Assembly (NCBI GenBank): GCA_014378345.1
Contig: JACMNW010000118.1
Location: forward strand, 1-23,700
Direction of reading: 5' to 3'
From: Pseudorhodobacter sp.
GTDB lineage: Bacteria; Pseudomonadota; Alphaproteobacteria; Rhodobacterales; Rhodobacteraceae
Length of the DNA stretch: 23,700 nucleotides
The notes beneath the pieces were generated by a model that saw only the letters and a list, made by a program, of their open reading frames with translations, did not search any database and was not told the DNA's origin. The translations under genes and the position numbers were made by a program. Shown here piece by piece: positions 7,950 to 15,792 of this stretch. Each line of letters begins with the position of its first letter. The first letter of the stretch is position 1.

Positions 7950-8456
7950 TCAAGCGCCGTCCGTTGCCTTGGTAATGGCCGGAGGGGGTGCTGCAAGTGC
8001 CGGGCGGCTGTTGGCCAGCGGATCTTCCTGACGTTGTACAGAGCCTTCGAAATGCGCGCCGCTTTCGATGGCGATGGTCTTGTGGATGATGTCGCCTTCC
8101 ACCCGCGCGGTTGCGGTCAGGCGCACCTTGAGGCCACGCACGCGGCCAATCACCCGGCCATTTACAACGATATCATCAGCAACAATTTCGCCGCGGATCG
8201 TGGCAGTTTCACCAACGGTCAGCAGATGCGCGCGGATATCGCCCTCGACGATGCCTTCGACTTGAATATCGCCCGTGGTTTTCAGATTTCCAATAACAGT
8301 CAGATCAGAAGATAATATCGACACTCCGGCCTTTCCTTTCGGCGCACTTGGCGTGAAATCCATCGAAGGCTTTGGGGCCGACATTTCTGGCATTTTTGGC
8401 TTTTCAGCGTCTGGCTGCTTTGGGCCCGGTTCGTTGATTCTGCTTTTAGAAAACAT
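7950..8456 (-). CDS. bactofilin (polymer-forming cytoskeletal protein)
   Basis: Bactofilins self-assemble without nucleotide into membrane-associated filaments that scaffold localized cell-wall synthesis or other polar functions. The 168-residue product fits the family. It has a Pro/Lys-rich disordered N-terminus (about 1-43), a central right-handed beta-helix domain (about 44-145) built of short repeating strands such as LTVIGNLKTTGDIQVEG, VEGDIRAHLLTVGETA and VNGRVIGRVRG, and a Pro/Ala-rich tail. The ATG lies at 8454-8456, inside the 3' end of the M23 peptidase gene. The 11-base overlap implies a two-gene operon and probably translational coupling. Bactofilins are repeatedly encoded beside M23 peptidases (for example CcmA with Csd1 in Helicobacter), so the two products likely act together on peptidoglycan shape. 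Confidence 0.93.
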   Translation of the reverse strand: MFSKSRINEPGPKQPDAEKPKMPEMSAPKPSMDFTPSAPKGKAGVSILSSDLTVIGNLKTTGDIQVEGIVEGDIRAHLLTVGETATIRGEIVADDIVVNGRVIGRVRGLKVRLTATARVEGDIIHKTIAIESGAHFEGSVQRQEDPLANSRPALAAPPPAITKATDGA

Positions 8457-9810
8457 CTCGCGCAGCCTTTATGAAGGTCATCGGGTTCACTGCTTTTGCG
8501 CCGAAGCGTATTTCATAGTGAAGGTGGGTGCCAGTAGACCGGCCTGAATTTCCCATATCACCGATCCTGTCGCCGCGCGATACCCTTTGTCCAACTTCAA
8601 CCCGGATTTGCGACAGATGACCGTAGCGCGTCTCAATTCCAAAGTCATGCTGGATCTTGATCAGGCGGCCATAGCCACTTTCCCAGCCCGCGTAGGTTAT
8701 GGTTCCATCGGCGGTGGCATAAATAGGCGAGCCGTAGTCGCCCGCCAGATCCTGTCCTTCGTGCATCCGGTAACCGCGCCCCATCGGGTCGTTTCTGCCC
8801 CCAAAGCCCGAGGTATAGCGGAATGCCGTTTTTACCGGCATCGCAAACGGCGCCTTGAAGGCCGCAATGCGGTAAAGGTTCATCCGGTCAAGGCCCATCA
8901 GAATGGCATTTGCCCTGATTTCTTCTGCGCTGAGTGCCGGGCCACTGGTGGAAAGGGTAAGCGGCGACAGGGGGCCGCCCTGGCCGGAATACCCCTTGCG
9001 CACTTGCTTCAGCAAATCTTCGGGCGCAAGGCCCGCATCGCGAAACATCTTGTCCAATGGGTCCATGGACACGGTAACGGCTTCTTCAAGTTTCGCGAAA
9101 ATTGCATCGTTACGAAGTTCCACGCCGCGTTGCGCTATCTGGATTTCGGCCATGTCCGCGCGCACGACATCAGCCGCAAGCTGTTGCGCATCGCGATCTT
9201 TTGCCGTGGTACCAAGAGCATCGGTCAAAAACTCCAAGGTGGCGATGGTATCTCGGACGCGGCCGATCTCTGTGCTGGAGGTGCCGCCCTGCTGGGCCAA
9301 GGCCAAGGTTGCGCGGCCCGCATCGCCACGCGCTTCGTCGCGTTCATCAATTGTGCGGCGCAGGGTGTTTTGAATCACATCGATGCCGGTTTCCATTTCA
9401 CGCCGGGCATCCTCGGATGCAAGCAGGCGTGCTTGCATATCGGACACCTGATCCAATGCCAGATTGAACCGGTCCTGCGCGCGAACCGCCTCTTCTGCCC
9501 GCAAGTCACGGTCTGTGGAAAGGGCACTTAGCCGTTGCTCATAAAGGCCCTGCTGCATCAATGCTTGTTCACGGCCCGAACCTGCGCCGATAGAATCCAT
9601 CAGCATCACGGCAGTTGCCACAAGCGTCCATGCCAAAAGGAACGTACCACCGACCAAAGCAATTGCCTGCGTGGTGGGTCGCAACCGTATGAAGCGCGTC
9701 TCTGTATCGGATTTCAAAAACAGCCGCTGTTCAGGCAGATGCCGTTCCAGCGCTGTATTTATCCGGTATGCAAATCGTGTCAGCAATGATGTCATCCGAT
9801 TTTCGATCAT
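8446..9810 (-). CDS. M23 (LytM) family metallopeptidase with membrane anchor and coiled coil
   Basis: This is a putative peptidoglycan endopeptidase anchored in the inner membrane with its catalytic domain in the periplasm. The 454-residue product has a basic cytoplasmic N-terminus and one transmembrane helix (about 48-70). A long charged coiled-coil stretch follows (about 80-240), then a linker, then a C-terminal LytM domain (about 330-445). Zinc and catalytic residues are intact: H350 and D354 (HEGQD), H398 (YGHLS), and H429 and H431 (HLHYE). It is therefore likely a true hydrolase, unlike the degenerate EnvC/NlpD activators. The coiled-coil plus LytM layout recalls bactofilin partners of Hyphomonas or Helicobacter. 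A second ATG at 9795 is possible; neither start has an ideal ribosome binding site (AGGGCG lies about 13 bases before the first). The stop overlaps the bactofilin start. Confidence 0.92.
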   Translation of the reverse strand: MIENRMTSLLTRFAYRINTALERHLPEQRLFLKSDTETRFIRLRPTTQAIALVGGTFLLAWTLVATAVMLMDSIGAGSGREQALMQQGLYEQRLSALSTDRDLRAEEAVRAQDRFNLALDQVSDMQARLLASEDARREMETGIDVIQNTLRRTIDERDEARGDAGRATLALAQQGGTSSTEIGRVRDTIATLEFLTDALGTTAKDRDAQQLAADVVRADMAEIQIAQRGVELRNDAIFAKLEEAVTVSMDPLDKMFRDAGLAPEDLLKQVRKGYSGQGGPLSPLTLSTSGPALSAEEIRANAILMGLDRMNLYRIAAFKAPFAMPVKTAFRYTSGFGGRNDPMGRGYRMHEGQDLAGDYGSPIYATADGTITYAGWESGYGRLIKIQHDFGIETRYGHLSQIRVEVGQRVSRGDRIGDMGNSGRSTGTHLHYEIRFGAKAVNPMTFIKAARDVF

Positions 9811-9858
9811 TGGGCAAGGACGCCCTGCAAAGATGCACGACCTCTATCCCCCTGTGTC

Positions 9859-9887
9859 TGATTAAACAGCCACGCGAAGTACCGCAA
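9859..9887 (-). promoter_or_regulatory. candidate promoter of the M23-bactofilin operon
   Basis: On the minus strand TTGCGG (9887-9882) and TAATCA (9864-9859) are 17 bases apart, about 50 bases ahead of the M23 start codon. The whole 9811-9982 intergenic stretch otherwise shows no gene and no clear hairpin terminator for the upstream DUF455 gene. Confidence 0.3.
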
Positions 9888-9982
9888 CAAATTTGACCCT
9901 GTCATCCAAAAGCCGTGCAAAATCACGCCATAGTCGGCGAGAATCTGCCGATGCTAACGGTTGGGGCGATCGTAAAAATGGA

Positions 9983-10807
9983 TCATATAAGGGTTTTGGC
10001 GGCTTCGGCCAATGGCCAATAGAAATCTGGAGGAATGCCCGCTTCGGCGCGTTTTTCTTCATTGAATGGCGGCTTTAGCGCGCCGTGGAAGTATTTGCGC
10101 ACCAGGGTATGGAACGCCTCTTTCGGGTCTTGGTCGTGGCGGCCGCAAAGAAAGTTGAACCATTTGGACCCGTAGGCTACATGCGCCACTTCTTCGCGGT
10201 AAATCGTCTCCAGTGCCGCCAATGCGCCGGAATCACCTGCTTTGCGAAACACCTCGATCATGGCTGGGGATACGTCCAGTCCGCGCGCCTCTAGCACCAT
10301 CGGCACAACGGCAAGCCTGCCAAGCAGATCACCCGCCGTATCTTCCGCGGCCCGCCACATGCCGGCATGGGCTGGCATGGCACCGTAAAAACTATCCGCC
10401 GCTTCCATGCAATCGCAGATCAGATTGAAATGTTTGGCCTCATCATCCGCCGCTTTGACCCAATCGTCATAATATCCCATCGGCAGGGGGACGTGGCTGT
10501 AGCGTGCGATTATATCCCAATGCAGATCTACGGCGTTGAGTTCGATATGGGCCAAGGCGTGCAGCAGGGCCACGCGCCCGGTTGGGGTGCCGGGCCTGCG
10601 GCGTGGCACATCGCGTGGGTCCAGCAGAACCGGCACTGCGGGGCGGGCAGGGCGCAGGGGCGGGGCGGCAGTGCCGATTGGCAGTGCAGTGCCACTTGCG
10701 CGTGCAGCAAACCAAGTTGCCGCATGCCTGCGCCCAAGGGCGGTTTTTTCGCGCCCATCGGCAGTGGTCAGAACCTGCACCGCCATTTCAGCCAACGACA
10801 TTGCCAT
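9983..10807 (-). CDS. DUF455 family ferritin-like protein
   Basis: The 274-residue protein belongs to the DUF455 group of ferritin-like four-helix proteins, whose reaction is not established. A diiron-type ligand pattern is visible: E89 (AHIELNAVDLHWD), E123 and H126 (DDEAKHF), E173 (VLEARGLD), E206 and H209 (EEVAHVAYG). The two ExxH motifs are the hallmark of ferritin-like carboxylate-bridged diiron centres, so oxygen or peroxide chemistry is plausible but unproven. Residues 40-75 form a Pro/Arg-rich linker. The ATG at 10807 overlaps the TGA of the upstream peroxiredoxin gene by one base (TGATG), which points to translational coupling. A TTG at 10810 and an ATG at 10801 are alternative starts. 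No membrane segment or signal peptide is seen. Confidence 0.88.
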   Translation of the reverse strand: MAMSLAEMAVQVLTTADGREKTALGRRHAATWFAARASGTALPIGTAAPPLRPARPAVPVLLDPRDVPRRRPGTPTGRVALLHALAHIELNAVDLHWDIIARYSHVPLPMGYYDDWVKAADDEAKHFNLICDCMEAADSFYGAMPAHAGMWRAAEDTAGDLLGRLAVVPMVLEARGLDVSPAMIEVFRKAGDSGALAALETIYREEVAHVAYGSKWFNFLCGRHDQDPKEAFHTLVRKYFHGALKPPFNEEKRAEAGIPPDFYWPLAEAAKTLI

Positions 10808-11268
10808 CAAAGCGCCTTTACGGCGGCAAGAACGTCATCGACATGGCCTTTGACCGACACTTTGCGCCAAGCTTGCGCCAAGTTGCCCACGCCATCCACC
10901 AGAAACGTCGAACGCTCGATCCCAAAATAGGTTTTGCCGTACATGCTTTTCTCGGCCCAGACGCCGTAATCTTCGCAGGTGGTGCCATTTTCGTCGGACG
11001 CAAGGATGATCCCAAGACCGTATTTCTTGCAAAACTTATCATGGCTTTTCACGCTGTCTTTGGAAATGCCGATGACGGTGGCACCAGCGTCGGTGAAATC
11101 AGCAAGCCGTGCGGTAAATTCCTGGGCTTCCAACGTGCAACCGGACGTGTCGTCCTTTGGGTAGAAGTAGACGACAACTTTGGCAGGGCGAAGCTGCGAT
11201 AAGGTAACAGACCCTTCGCCATCACGCGGAAGTGTGAAATCAGGGGCCGGGTTTCCGATGGTTGGCAT
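10807..11268 (-). CDS. bcp: thioredoxin-dependent peroxiredoxin, PrxQ/Bcp subfamily
   Basis: This cytoplasmic thiol peroxidase reduces hydrogen peroxide and organic hydroperoxides and is recycled by thioredoxin. From the ATG at 11268 it has 153 residues, the normal length. The peroxidatic cysteine is C44 in KDDTSGCTLEAQEF (most relatives have PGCT). The resolving cysteine found five residues later in E. coli Bcp is Gln49 here. C80 (FCKKYG) sits 36 residues after C44, the spacing I recall for the PrxQ-beta type of Xylella, so it is the likely resolving residue. R119 in ERSTFLVD matches the conserved active-site Arg. An ATG at 11274 would give MPMPT, but the AAGGAG at 11280-11275 directly abuts it, while it is six bases from the ATG at 11268. 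The TGA stop is fused to the start of the DUF455 gene. Confidence 0.94.
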   Translation of the reverse strand: MPTIGNPAPDFTLPRDGEGSVTLSQLRPAKVVVYFYPKDDTSGCTLEAQEFTARLADFTDAGATVIGISKDSVKSHDKFCKKYGLGIILASDENGTTCEDYGVWAEKSMYGKTYFGIERSTFLVDGVGNLAQAWRKVSVKGHVDDVLAAVKAL

Positions 11269-11274
11269 GGGCAT

Positions 11275-11280
11275 CTCCTT
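11275..11280 (-). promoter_or_regulatory. ribosome binding site deciding the bcp start
   Basis: AAGGAG on the minus strand ends immediately next to the first ATG (11274) and six bases before the second (11268). Only the second has workable spacing, so the shorter 153-residue product is preferred. Confidence 0.7.
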
Positions 11281-11383
11281 GCTGAAGGCGTTTAACGTAC
11301 TAGGGGTTTTAGTTGTCTTCGGGCAAAGATAAAGGCAAGCCCAACTTGAAGCGGCTCACACCTAAAATTTTTTGCAGAGACAG

Positions 11384-14300
11384 ATGACCGAACTGGTGCC
11401 GTCAGACCCCGTTGCAATCAAGCCGCGAAAGCGTCGGCGTGGAGGTATTGGGCTTTGGTTTCTTATTGGCATGGTTTTCAGTGTTGGGCTGCTGGGTTTT
11501 GCGGCGCTTGGCCTTTCTGGCAAACCGCTTAAATTGCCAGTTTGGGCGGTGGCAGAGGTAGAGACGCGGATAAACAACGCCATGTCACCCGTGGCGTCGG
11601 ACCTGTCTTTGTCTGTTGGTGCGATTGAAGTGATGGTTGACAGCGATTGGGTGCCCCGCTTGGCCTTTGAAGATCTGCGCATTCTTCAGGGCAATGGGAC
11701 AGCGCTTATGACCCTGCCGGAAGTGCGCACTTCGTTTGATGCCAAAGCCCTGCTGAAAGGCAATATCAGGCCCAAAAGCCTGCGCATCGTTGGGGGCCGC
11801 TTTGCGATCAGACGCAATGCGGATGGCAGGCTTGATCTTGATTTTGGCGCGCAAGGCAGCACAACCAGCTGGCGCAGCGTTGCCGAAGTGCTGGACGCTG
11901 CCGACAAGGCGTTTTCCGACCCCACTTTGGCTCAGTTGACGACAATCGAGGCCGAGGCCATGACCCTTTCATTGTCGGATGCGCGGTCAGGCCAGCAATG
12001 GCAGGCAGGCGACGGGCGGTTGGTTCTGGAAAACCGATCCAGCGAATTGGCGGCACAGATTAGCTTTTCGCTTGCTTTAGATCAAACCAGACCGGCCAGA
12101 ATTGTAATGACTGCGGTGTCAGACAAGGCCACGTCATCCGCACGGATGACCGCCGCGGTTGACGGTATTGCGGCCCGCGATCTTGCCGCGCAATCGGCTC
12201 CGCTTGCGTGGCTTGCGGCGCTTGATGCGCCAATTTCGGGCAGGCTGGCTGCAGCGATTGATGTCAGTGGGCAGTTTGGTCCTTTGGAAAGCACGCTTGA
12301 AATCGGGGCAGGGGTTTTGCGGCCAACACCGCAAACGGCGCCCATTGCCTTTGATCGGGCGGGCATGACCCTTGCCTACGACCCGGCGCAGGGGCGGATT
12401 GCGATTTCTGCACTGTCGGTGGAAAGCCCGTCGCTGCGACTTGCCGCAACGGGGCAAAGTTTCATCACAGACGATACCGGCGCGTTTCTGTCCGGGGCGT
12501 TGATCGGAGCAGAGCCAGCTGCATTTCTGACCCAGATTGCGTTTTCGCAGGTGATGGTTGATCCTGCAGGATTGTTTCAGGCACCGGTCCGGTTTTCGCA
12601 AGGATCGCTTGACCTTCGGCTGACGTTAAAGCCGTTTGCCGTTGATATTGGCCAACTGACATTGACCGAGGCGGCAACGCATATGGCCCTGAAGGGGCGG
12701 ATCGCCGCAGACCCAAAGGGGTGGCGCGTGGCGCTTGATGTAGCGCTTGATCAAATTGAATCGGACAAGTTGATCGCCCTTTGGCCGGTACGTCTGGTGA
12801 CGAAAACCCGCAACTGGTTGGCATTAAATCTGTTGGACGGCACGCTGTTTGCGGTAAAAGCCGCCGTGCGTCTGGCCCCGGATGAAGAGCCGCGCCTATC
12901 GCTTGGGTATAAGTTCTCGGGCACCGAAGTGCGGTTTTTAAAAGCGCTACCGCCGGTGATGTCCGGGTCTGGATATTCAAACCTTGAAGGGCGGAGGTAT
13001 ACTTTGGTTTTGGAAAAAGGCCATGTAACGCCGCCAGTTGGTGGCGATATTGATGTGGCGGGCACCGTGGTAAAAATTCCCGATATCAACCAAAGGCCGA
13101 GTTTGGTGGAAGTGACCCTGAAGACGCAAAGCAGCCTGACTGCAGCGCTTTCCTTGCTAAACCAGCCGCCGTTTGAATTTTTGACGAAAGCAAAGCGTCC
13201 GGTGGATTTGGGCCAAGGGCGGGCCAATCTGGTGACAGAGCTTCGCTTTCCGTTAAAGCCAAAGGTGCTTTTAGACGATGTAACTTACGCGGTAACCGGG
13301 CAAATATCTGATTTTCAATCGGACATACTGGTTCCAAACCGGCGCGTTGTGGCACCTTTGCTGAACGTTATCGCAGGGAAGCAGGGGTTAAACGTGGCAG
13401 GTAAGGGCCTGCTGGATACGCTGCCGTTTGATGTAACCTTCGAGCAGCCGTTCGGGCCAGGGGCAAAAGGGCGGGCCAGCATCGCAGGCAGTGTGGCAAT
13501 TTCAGATGCGGCGCTGCGCGATCTTGGCGTGGCCTTGCCAAACGGAATGATATCCGGGGCAGGGGTGGGACAAATCAAAGTGGATTTGAAGGCAGATCAA
13601 CCGGCACGCCTTACAATGTCGTCTGACTTGCAGGGGCTTGGGCTGTCGTTGCCAGCACTTGGGTGGTCCAAATCCGCACCGAAAAGTGGCACCTTAAGCG
13701 TATCTGCAGTGTTGGGCAAAATTCCCGAAATCACCGACTTAAGTTTGAAAGCTGCAGGTCTTGAGGCGAACGGCGCAATCAAGCTGAACGACGGCGGCGC
13801 GTTGGACACGGCGCAGTTTGACCGGGTGCAACTTGACGGATGGATAGATGCGCAGATTGCTTTGAAGGGGCGTGGGCGGGGCCGGGCGGTTGGTGTGTCG
13901 ATTGCATCCGGAACAGTTGATCTTCGCCGGCTGGCCATACAGCGCGGCAGTGTACCCGGTGCAGAAGACGGGCCGTTAGAGGTGCGTCTTGATCGCCTTA
14001 TTGTTTCAGATGGCTTTGCACTTACCAGTTTTGTGGGTAGCTTTTCTTCGAAAGGCGGCTTTAACGGCAGCTTTACCGGAAATGTGAACGGGTCTGTTCC
14101 TGTCAGGGGAGTAGTGGTGCCGTCTGCACAAGGCAGCGCTGTGCGTATTACATCTGATGATGCAGGGCGGGTGATGGCGGCGGCGGGCATTTTTGCCAAT
14201 GCGCGCGGTGGCACGTTGGATTTGCAGCTTTTGCCCACCGGGGCAAAGGGCGAATATCAGGGCCGCGCAAAGATTGGCACGATCAGGGTTCAGAACGCGT

Positions 14301-14716
14301 CGGTGCTGGCAGAGCTGTTAAGTGCCATCTCAGTGGTGGGTGTTTTGGAACAGCTGAATGGCAATGGTCTGGTGTTCAATCAGGCTGATGTGGAGTTCCG
14401 CCTGACGCCCGACGCGGTAGAGGTTACCGCCGGGTCTGCAGTTGGGGCATCGCTTGGGGTCTCTGTCGCAGGTATTTACGAAACCGGGTCGAAGGCTTTG
14501 GCCATGCAGGGCGTGGTGTCGCCAGTTTATCTTTTGAACGGCATAGGATCATTCCTTGCGCGCAAAGGCGAAGGGCTGTTTGGGTTCAGCTACAAAATCC
14601 GCGGCACAGCTGATGCGCCGGTCATAAAGGTCAATCCATTGTCTATTCTGACACCCGGCGTTGTGCGAAGGATTTTTGGCAAACCCGCGCCTGTTTTGCC
14701 AAAGGGTAATGGATGA
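11384..14716 (+). CDS. DUF3971/AsmA-like domain envelope protein (YhdP-type)
   Basis: The 1110-residue protein has a short basic cytoplasmic N-terminus (KPRKRRRG), one transmembrane helix (about 22-44) and a very long beta-rich periplasmic part. The C-terminal section, roughly from VMAAAGIFANARGGTLDLQLL to YKIRGTADAPVIKVNPLSIL, is the AsmA-like C-terminal region. The middle matches the DUF3971 style seen in YhdP. Members of the AsmA/YhdP/TamB superfamily form hydrophobic grooves thought to carry phospholipids between inner and outer membrane; this role is inferred by family. The frame is open from a TTG at 11372, but the ATG at 11384 is the likelier start; its ribosome binding site is poor (AGAGA at 11376-11380). 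The last four bases (ATGA) overlap queA, suggesting an operon. It is divergent from bcp across about 110 bases in which I could not identify a convincing promoter. Confidence 0.85.
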   Translation: MTELVPSDPVAIKPRKRRRGGIGLWFLIGMVFSVGLLGFAALGLSGKPLKLPVWAVAEVETRINNAMSPVASDLSLSVGAIEVMVDSDWVPRLAFEDLRILQGNGTALMTLPEVRTSFDAKALLKGNIRPKSLRIVGGRFAIRRNADGRLDLDFGAQGSTTSWRSVAEVLDAADKAFSDPTLAQLTTIEAEAMTLSLSDARSGQQWQAGDGRLVLENRSSELAAQISFSLALDQTRPARIVMTAVSDKATSSARMTAAVDGIAARDLAAQSAPLAWLAALDAPISGRLAAAIDVSGQFGPLESTLEIGAGVLRPTPQTAPIAFDRAGMTLAYDPAQGRIAISALSVESPSLRLAATGQSFITDDTGAFLSGALIGAEPAAFLTQIAFSQVMVDPAGLFQAPVRFSQGSLDLRLTLKPFAVDIGQLTLTEAATHMALKGRIAADPKGWRVALDVALDQIESDKLIALWPVRLVTKTRNWLALNLLDGTLFAVKAAVRLAPDEEPRLSLGYKFSGTEVRFLKALPPVMSGSGYSNLEGRRYTLVLEKGHVTPPVGGDIDVAGTVVKIPDINQRPSLVEVTLKTQSSLTAALSLLNQPPFEFLTKAKRPVDLGQGRANLVTELRFPLKPKVLLDDVTYAVTGQISDFQSDILVPNRRVVAPLLNVIAGKQGLNVAGKGLLDTLPFDVTFEQPFGPGAKGRASIAGSVAISDAALRDLGVALPNGMISGAGVGQIKVDLKADQPARLTMSSDLQGLGLSLPALGWSKSAPKSGTLSVSAVLGKIPEITDLSLKAAGLEANGAIKLNDGGALDTAQFDRVQLDGWIDAQIALKGRGRGRAVGVSIASGTVDLRRLAIQRGSVPGAEDGPLEVRLDRLIVSDGFALTSFVGSFSSKGGFNGSFTGNVNGSVPVRGVVVPSAQGSAVRITSDDAGRVMAAAGIFANARGGTLDLQLLPTGAKGEYQGRAKIGTIRVQNASVLAELLSAISVVGVLEQLNGNGLVFNQADVEFRLTPDAVEVTAGSAVGASLGVSVAGIYETGSKALAMQGVVSPVYLLNGIGSFLARKGEGLFGFSYKIRGTADAPVIKVNPLSILTPGVVRRIFGKPAPVLPKGNG

Positions 14717-15744
14717 AACTTTCTGATTTTGACTTTGATCTGCCCGAAAGCCTGATCGCTACGCGCCCTGCGCGCCCGCGCACATCAGCCCGGCTGTTGG
14801 TGGCTGCGGGGGGCGAAATCCTTGATCGGCATGTCAGCGATCTGGTGGATATTTTTCAACCGGGTGATCGGCTGGTTTTGAACAATACCCGCGTTATCCC
14901 CGCGCGCTTGACCGGGCAGCGGGTGCGGGACGGGATCGCGGCAAAAGTTGAGATTACCCTGCTGGAGGCCGAAGCTGGCGCTTGGCGTGCTTTGGCAAAG
15001 CCATTGCGCAAGGTGAAGCTTGGCGAAGAGTTGATTTTTTCGGATGATCTGAAGGCCACAGTGGTAGACCGGGGTGAGGCTGATTTGCGGCTTTCGTTCA
15101 ATCTGACGGGCGAGGCGTTTGATGCAGCGTTAGCCCGGACAGGCATGATGCCACTGCCGCCCTATATCGCGTCTAAAAGGGCTGCGGACGCGCAGGATAT
15201 CTTCGATTATCAAACCATATTTGCGCGTCATGCGGGCGCGGTTGCCGCCCCAACCGCCAGTTTGCATTTTGATGCAGGCTTGCTGGCGGCCTTGGCCCAG
15301 AAGGGTGTTACGTTTACCGAAGTCACGCTGCATGTCGGCGCGGGGACGTTTTTGCCGGTGAAGGTGGAGGATGTTACAACCCATAAAATGCACGCGGAAT
15401 GGGGTGAGGTGACAGCAGGTGCTGCGGCTGAAATCAATGCAACCCGTGCCGCTGGCGGGCGGGTGATACCGGTTGGCACGACGGCACTTCGATTGATCGA
15501 GTCCGCGGCGGTCAGTGGCATTGTGGCCCCGTGGCGTGGGCCTACGGATATTTTCATCTACCCCGGCTACAAGTTTCGTGTGACCAACGCGTTGATGACC
15601 AATTTTCATCTGCCCAAATCGACCTTGCTGATGCTTGTGTCGGCGCTTATGGGGCAAGATGCCATTCGCCATATCTATGACCATGCGCTGCGCCACCAAT
15701 ACCGTTTCTTTTCCTATGGCGATGCGTCTTTGTTGATCCCTTAA
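14713..15744 (+). CDS. queA: S-adenosylmethionine:tRNA ribosyltransferase-isomerase (QueA)
   Basis: QueA transfers and isomerises the ribose of S-adenosylmethionine onto 7-aminomethyl-7-deazaguanine at position 34 of tRNA, giving epoxyqueuosine. The 343-residue product is full length. It opens with DFDLPESLIATRPA and RTSARLL, continues with NNTRVIPARL and YIASKR, and has LHVGAGTFLPVK and the C-terminal signatures GRVIPVGTTALRLIES and IYPGYKFRVTNALMTNFHLP. The start codon overlaps the stop of the preceding gene by four bases (ATGA), consistent with coupled translation. A short stem (15755-15759 with 15765-15769) follows the stop but has no T run. The other queuosine genes are not in the window. 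Confidence 0.96.
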   Translation: MKLSDFDFDLPESLIATRPARPRTSARLLVAAGGEILDRHVSDLVDIFQPGDRLVLNNTRVIPARLTGQRVRDGIAAKVEITLLEAEAGAWRALAKPLRKVKLGEELIFSDDLKATVVDRGEADLRLSFNLTGEAFDAALARTGMMPLPPYIASKRAADAQDIFDYQTIFARHAGAVAAPTASLHFDAGLLAALAQKGVTFTEVTLHVGAGTFLPVKVEDVTTHKMHAEWGEVTAGAAAEINATRAAGGRVIPVGTTALRLIESAAVSGIVAPWRGPTDIFIYPGYKFRVTNALMTNFHLPKSTLLMLVSALMGQDAIRHIYDHALRHQYRFFSYGDASLLIP

Positions 15745-15792
15745 TCATAATAAAGCCGTGCCAGACGGCCCTCAGACGACCGGAGCTGACCC

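Noticed and set aside
8587..9531. 314-codon open frame on the plus strand opposite the M23 peptidase gene
   Set aside because: It is the mirror of a coding frame with intact catalytic motifs on the other strand. The translation has no recognisable motif.
15755..15769. GCCGT/ACGGC hairpin after queA as a terminator
   Set aside because: The stem is only 5 bp and no T run follows, so it is insufficient for an intrinsic terminator.
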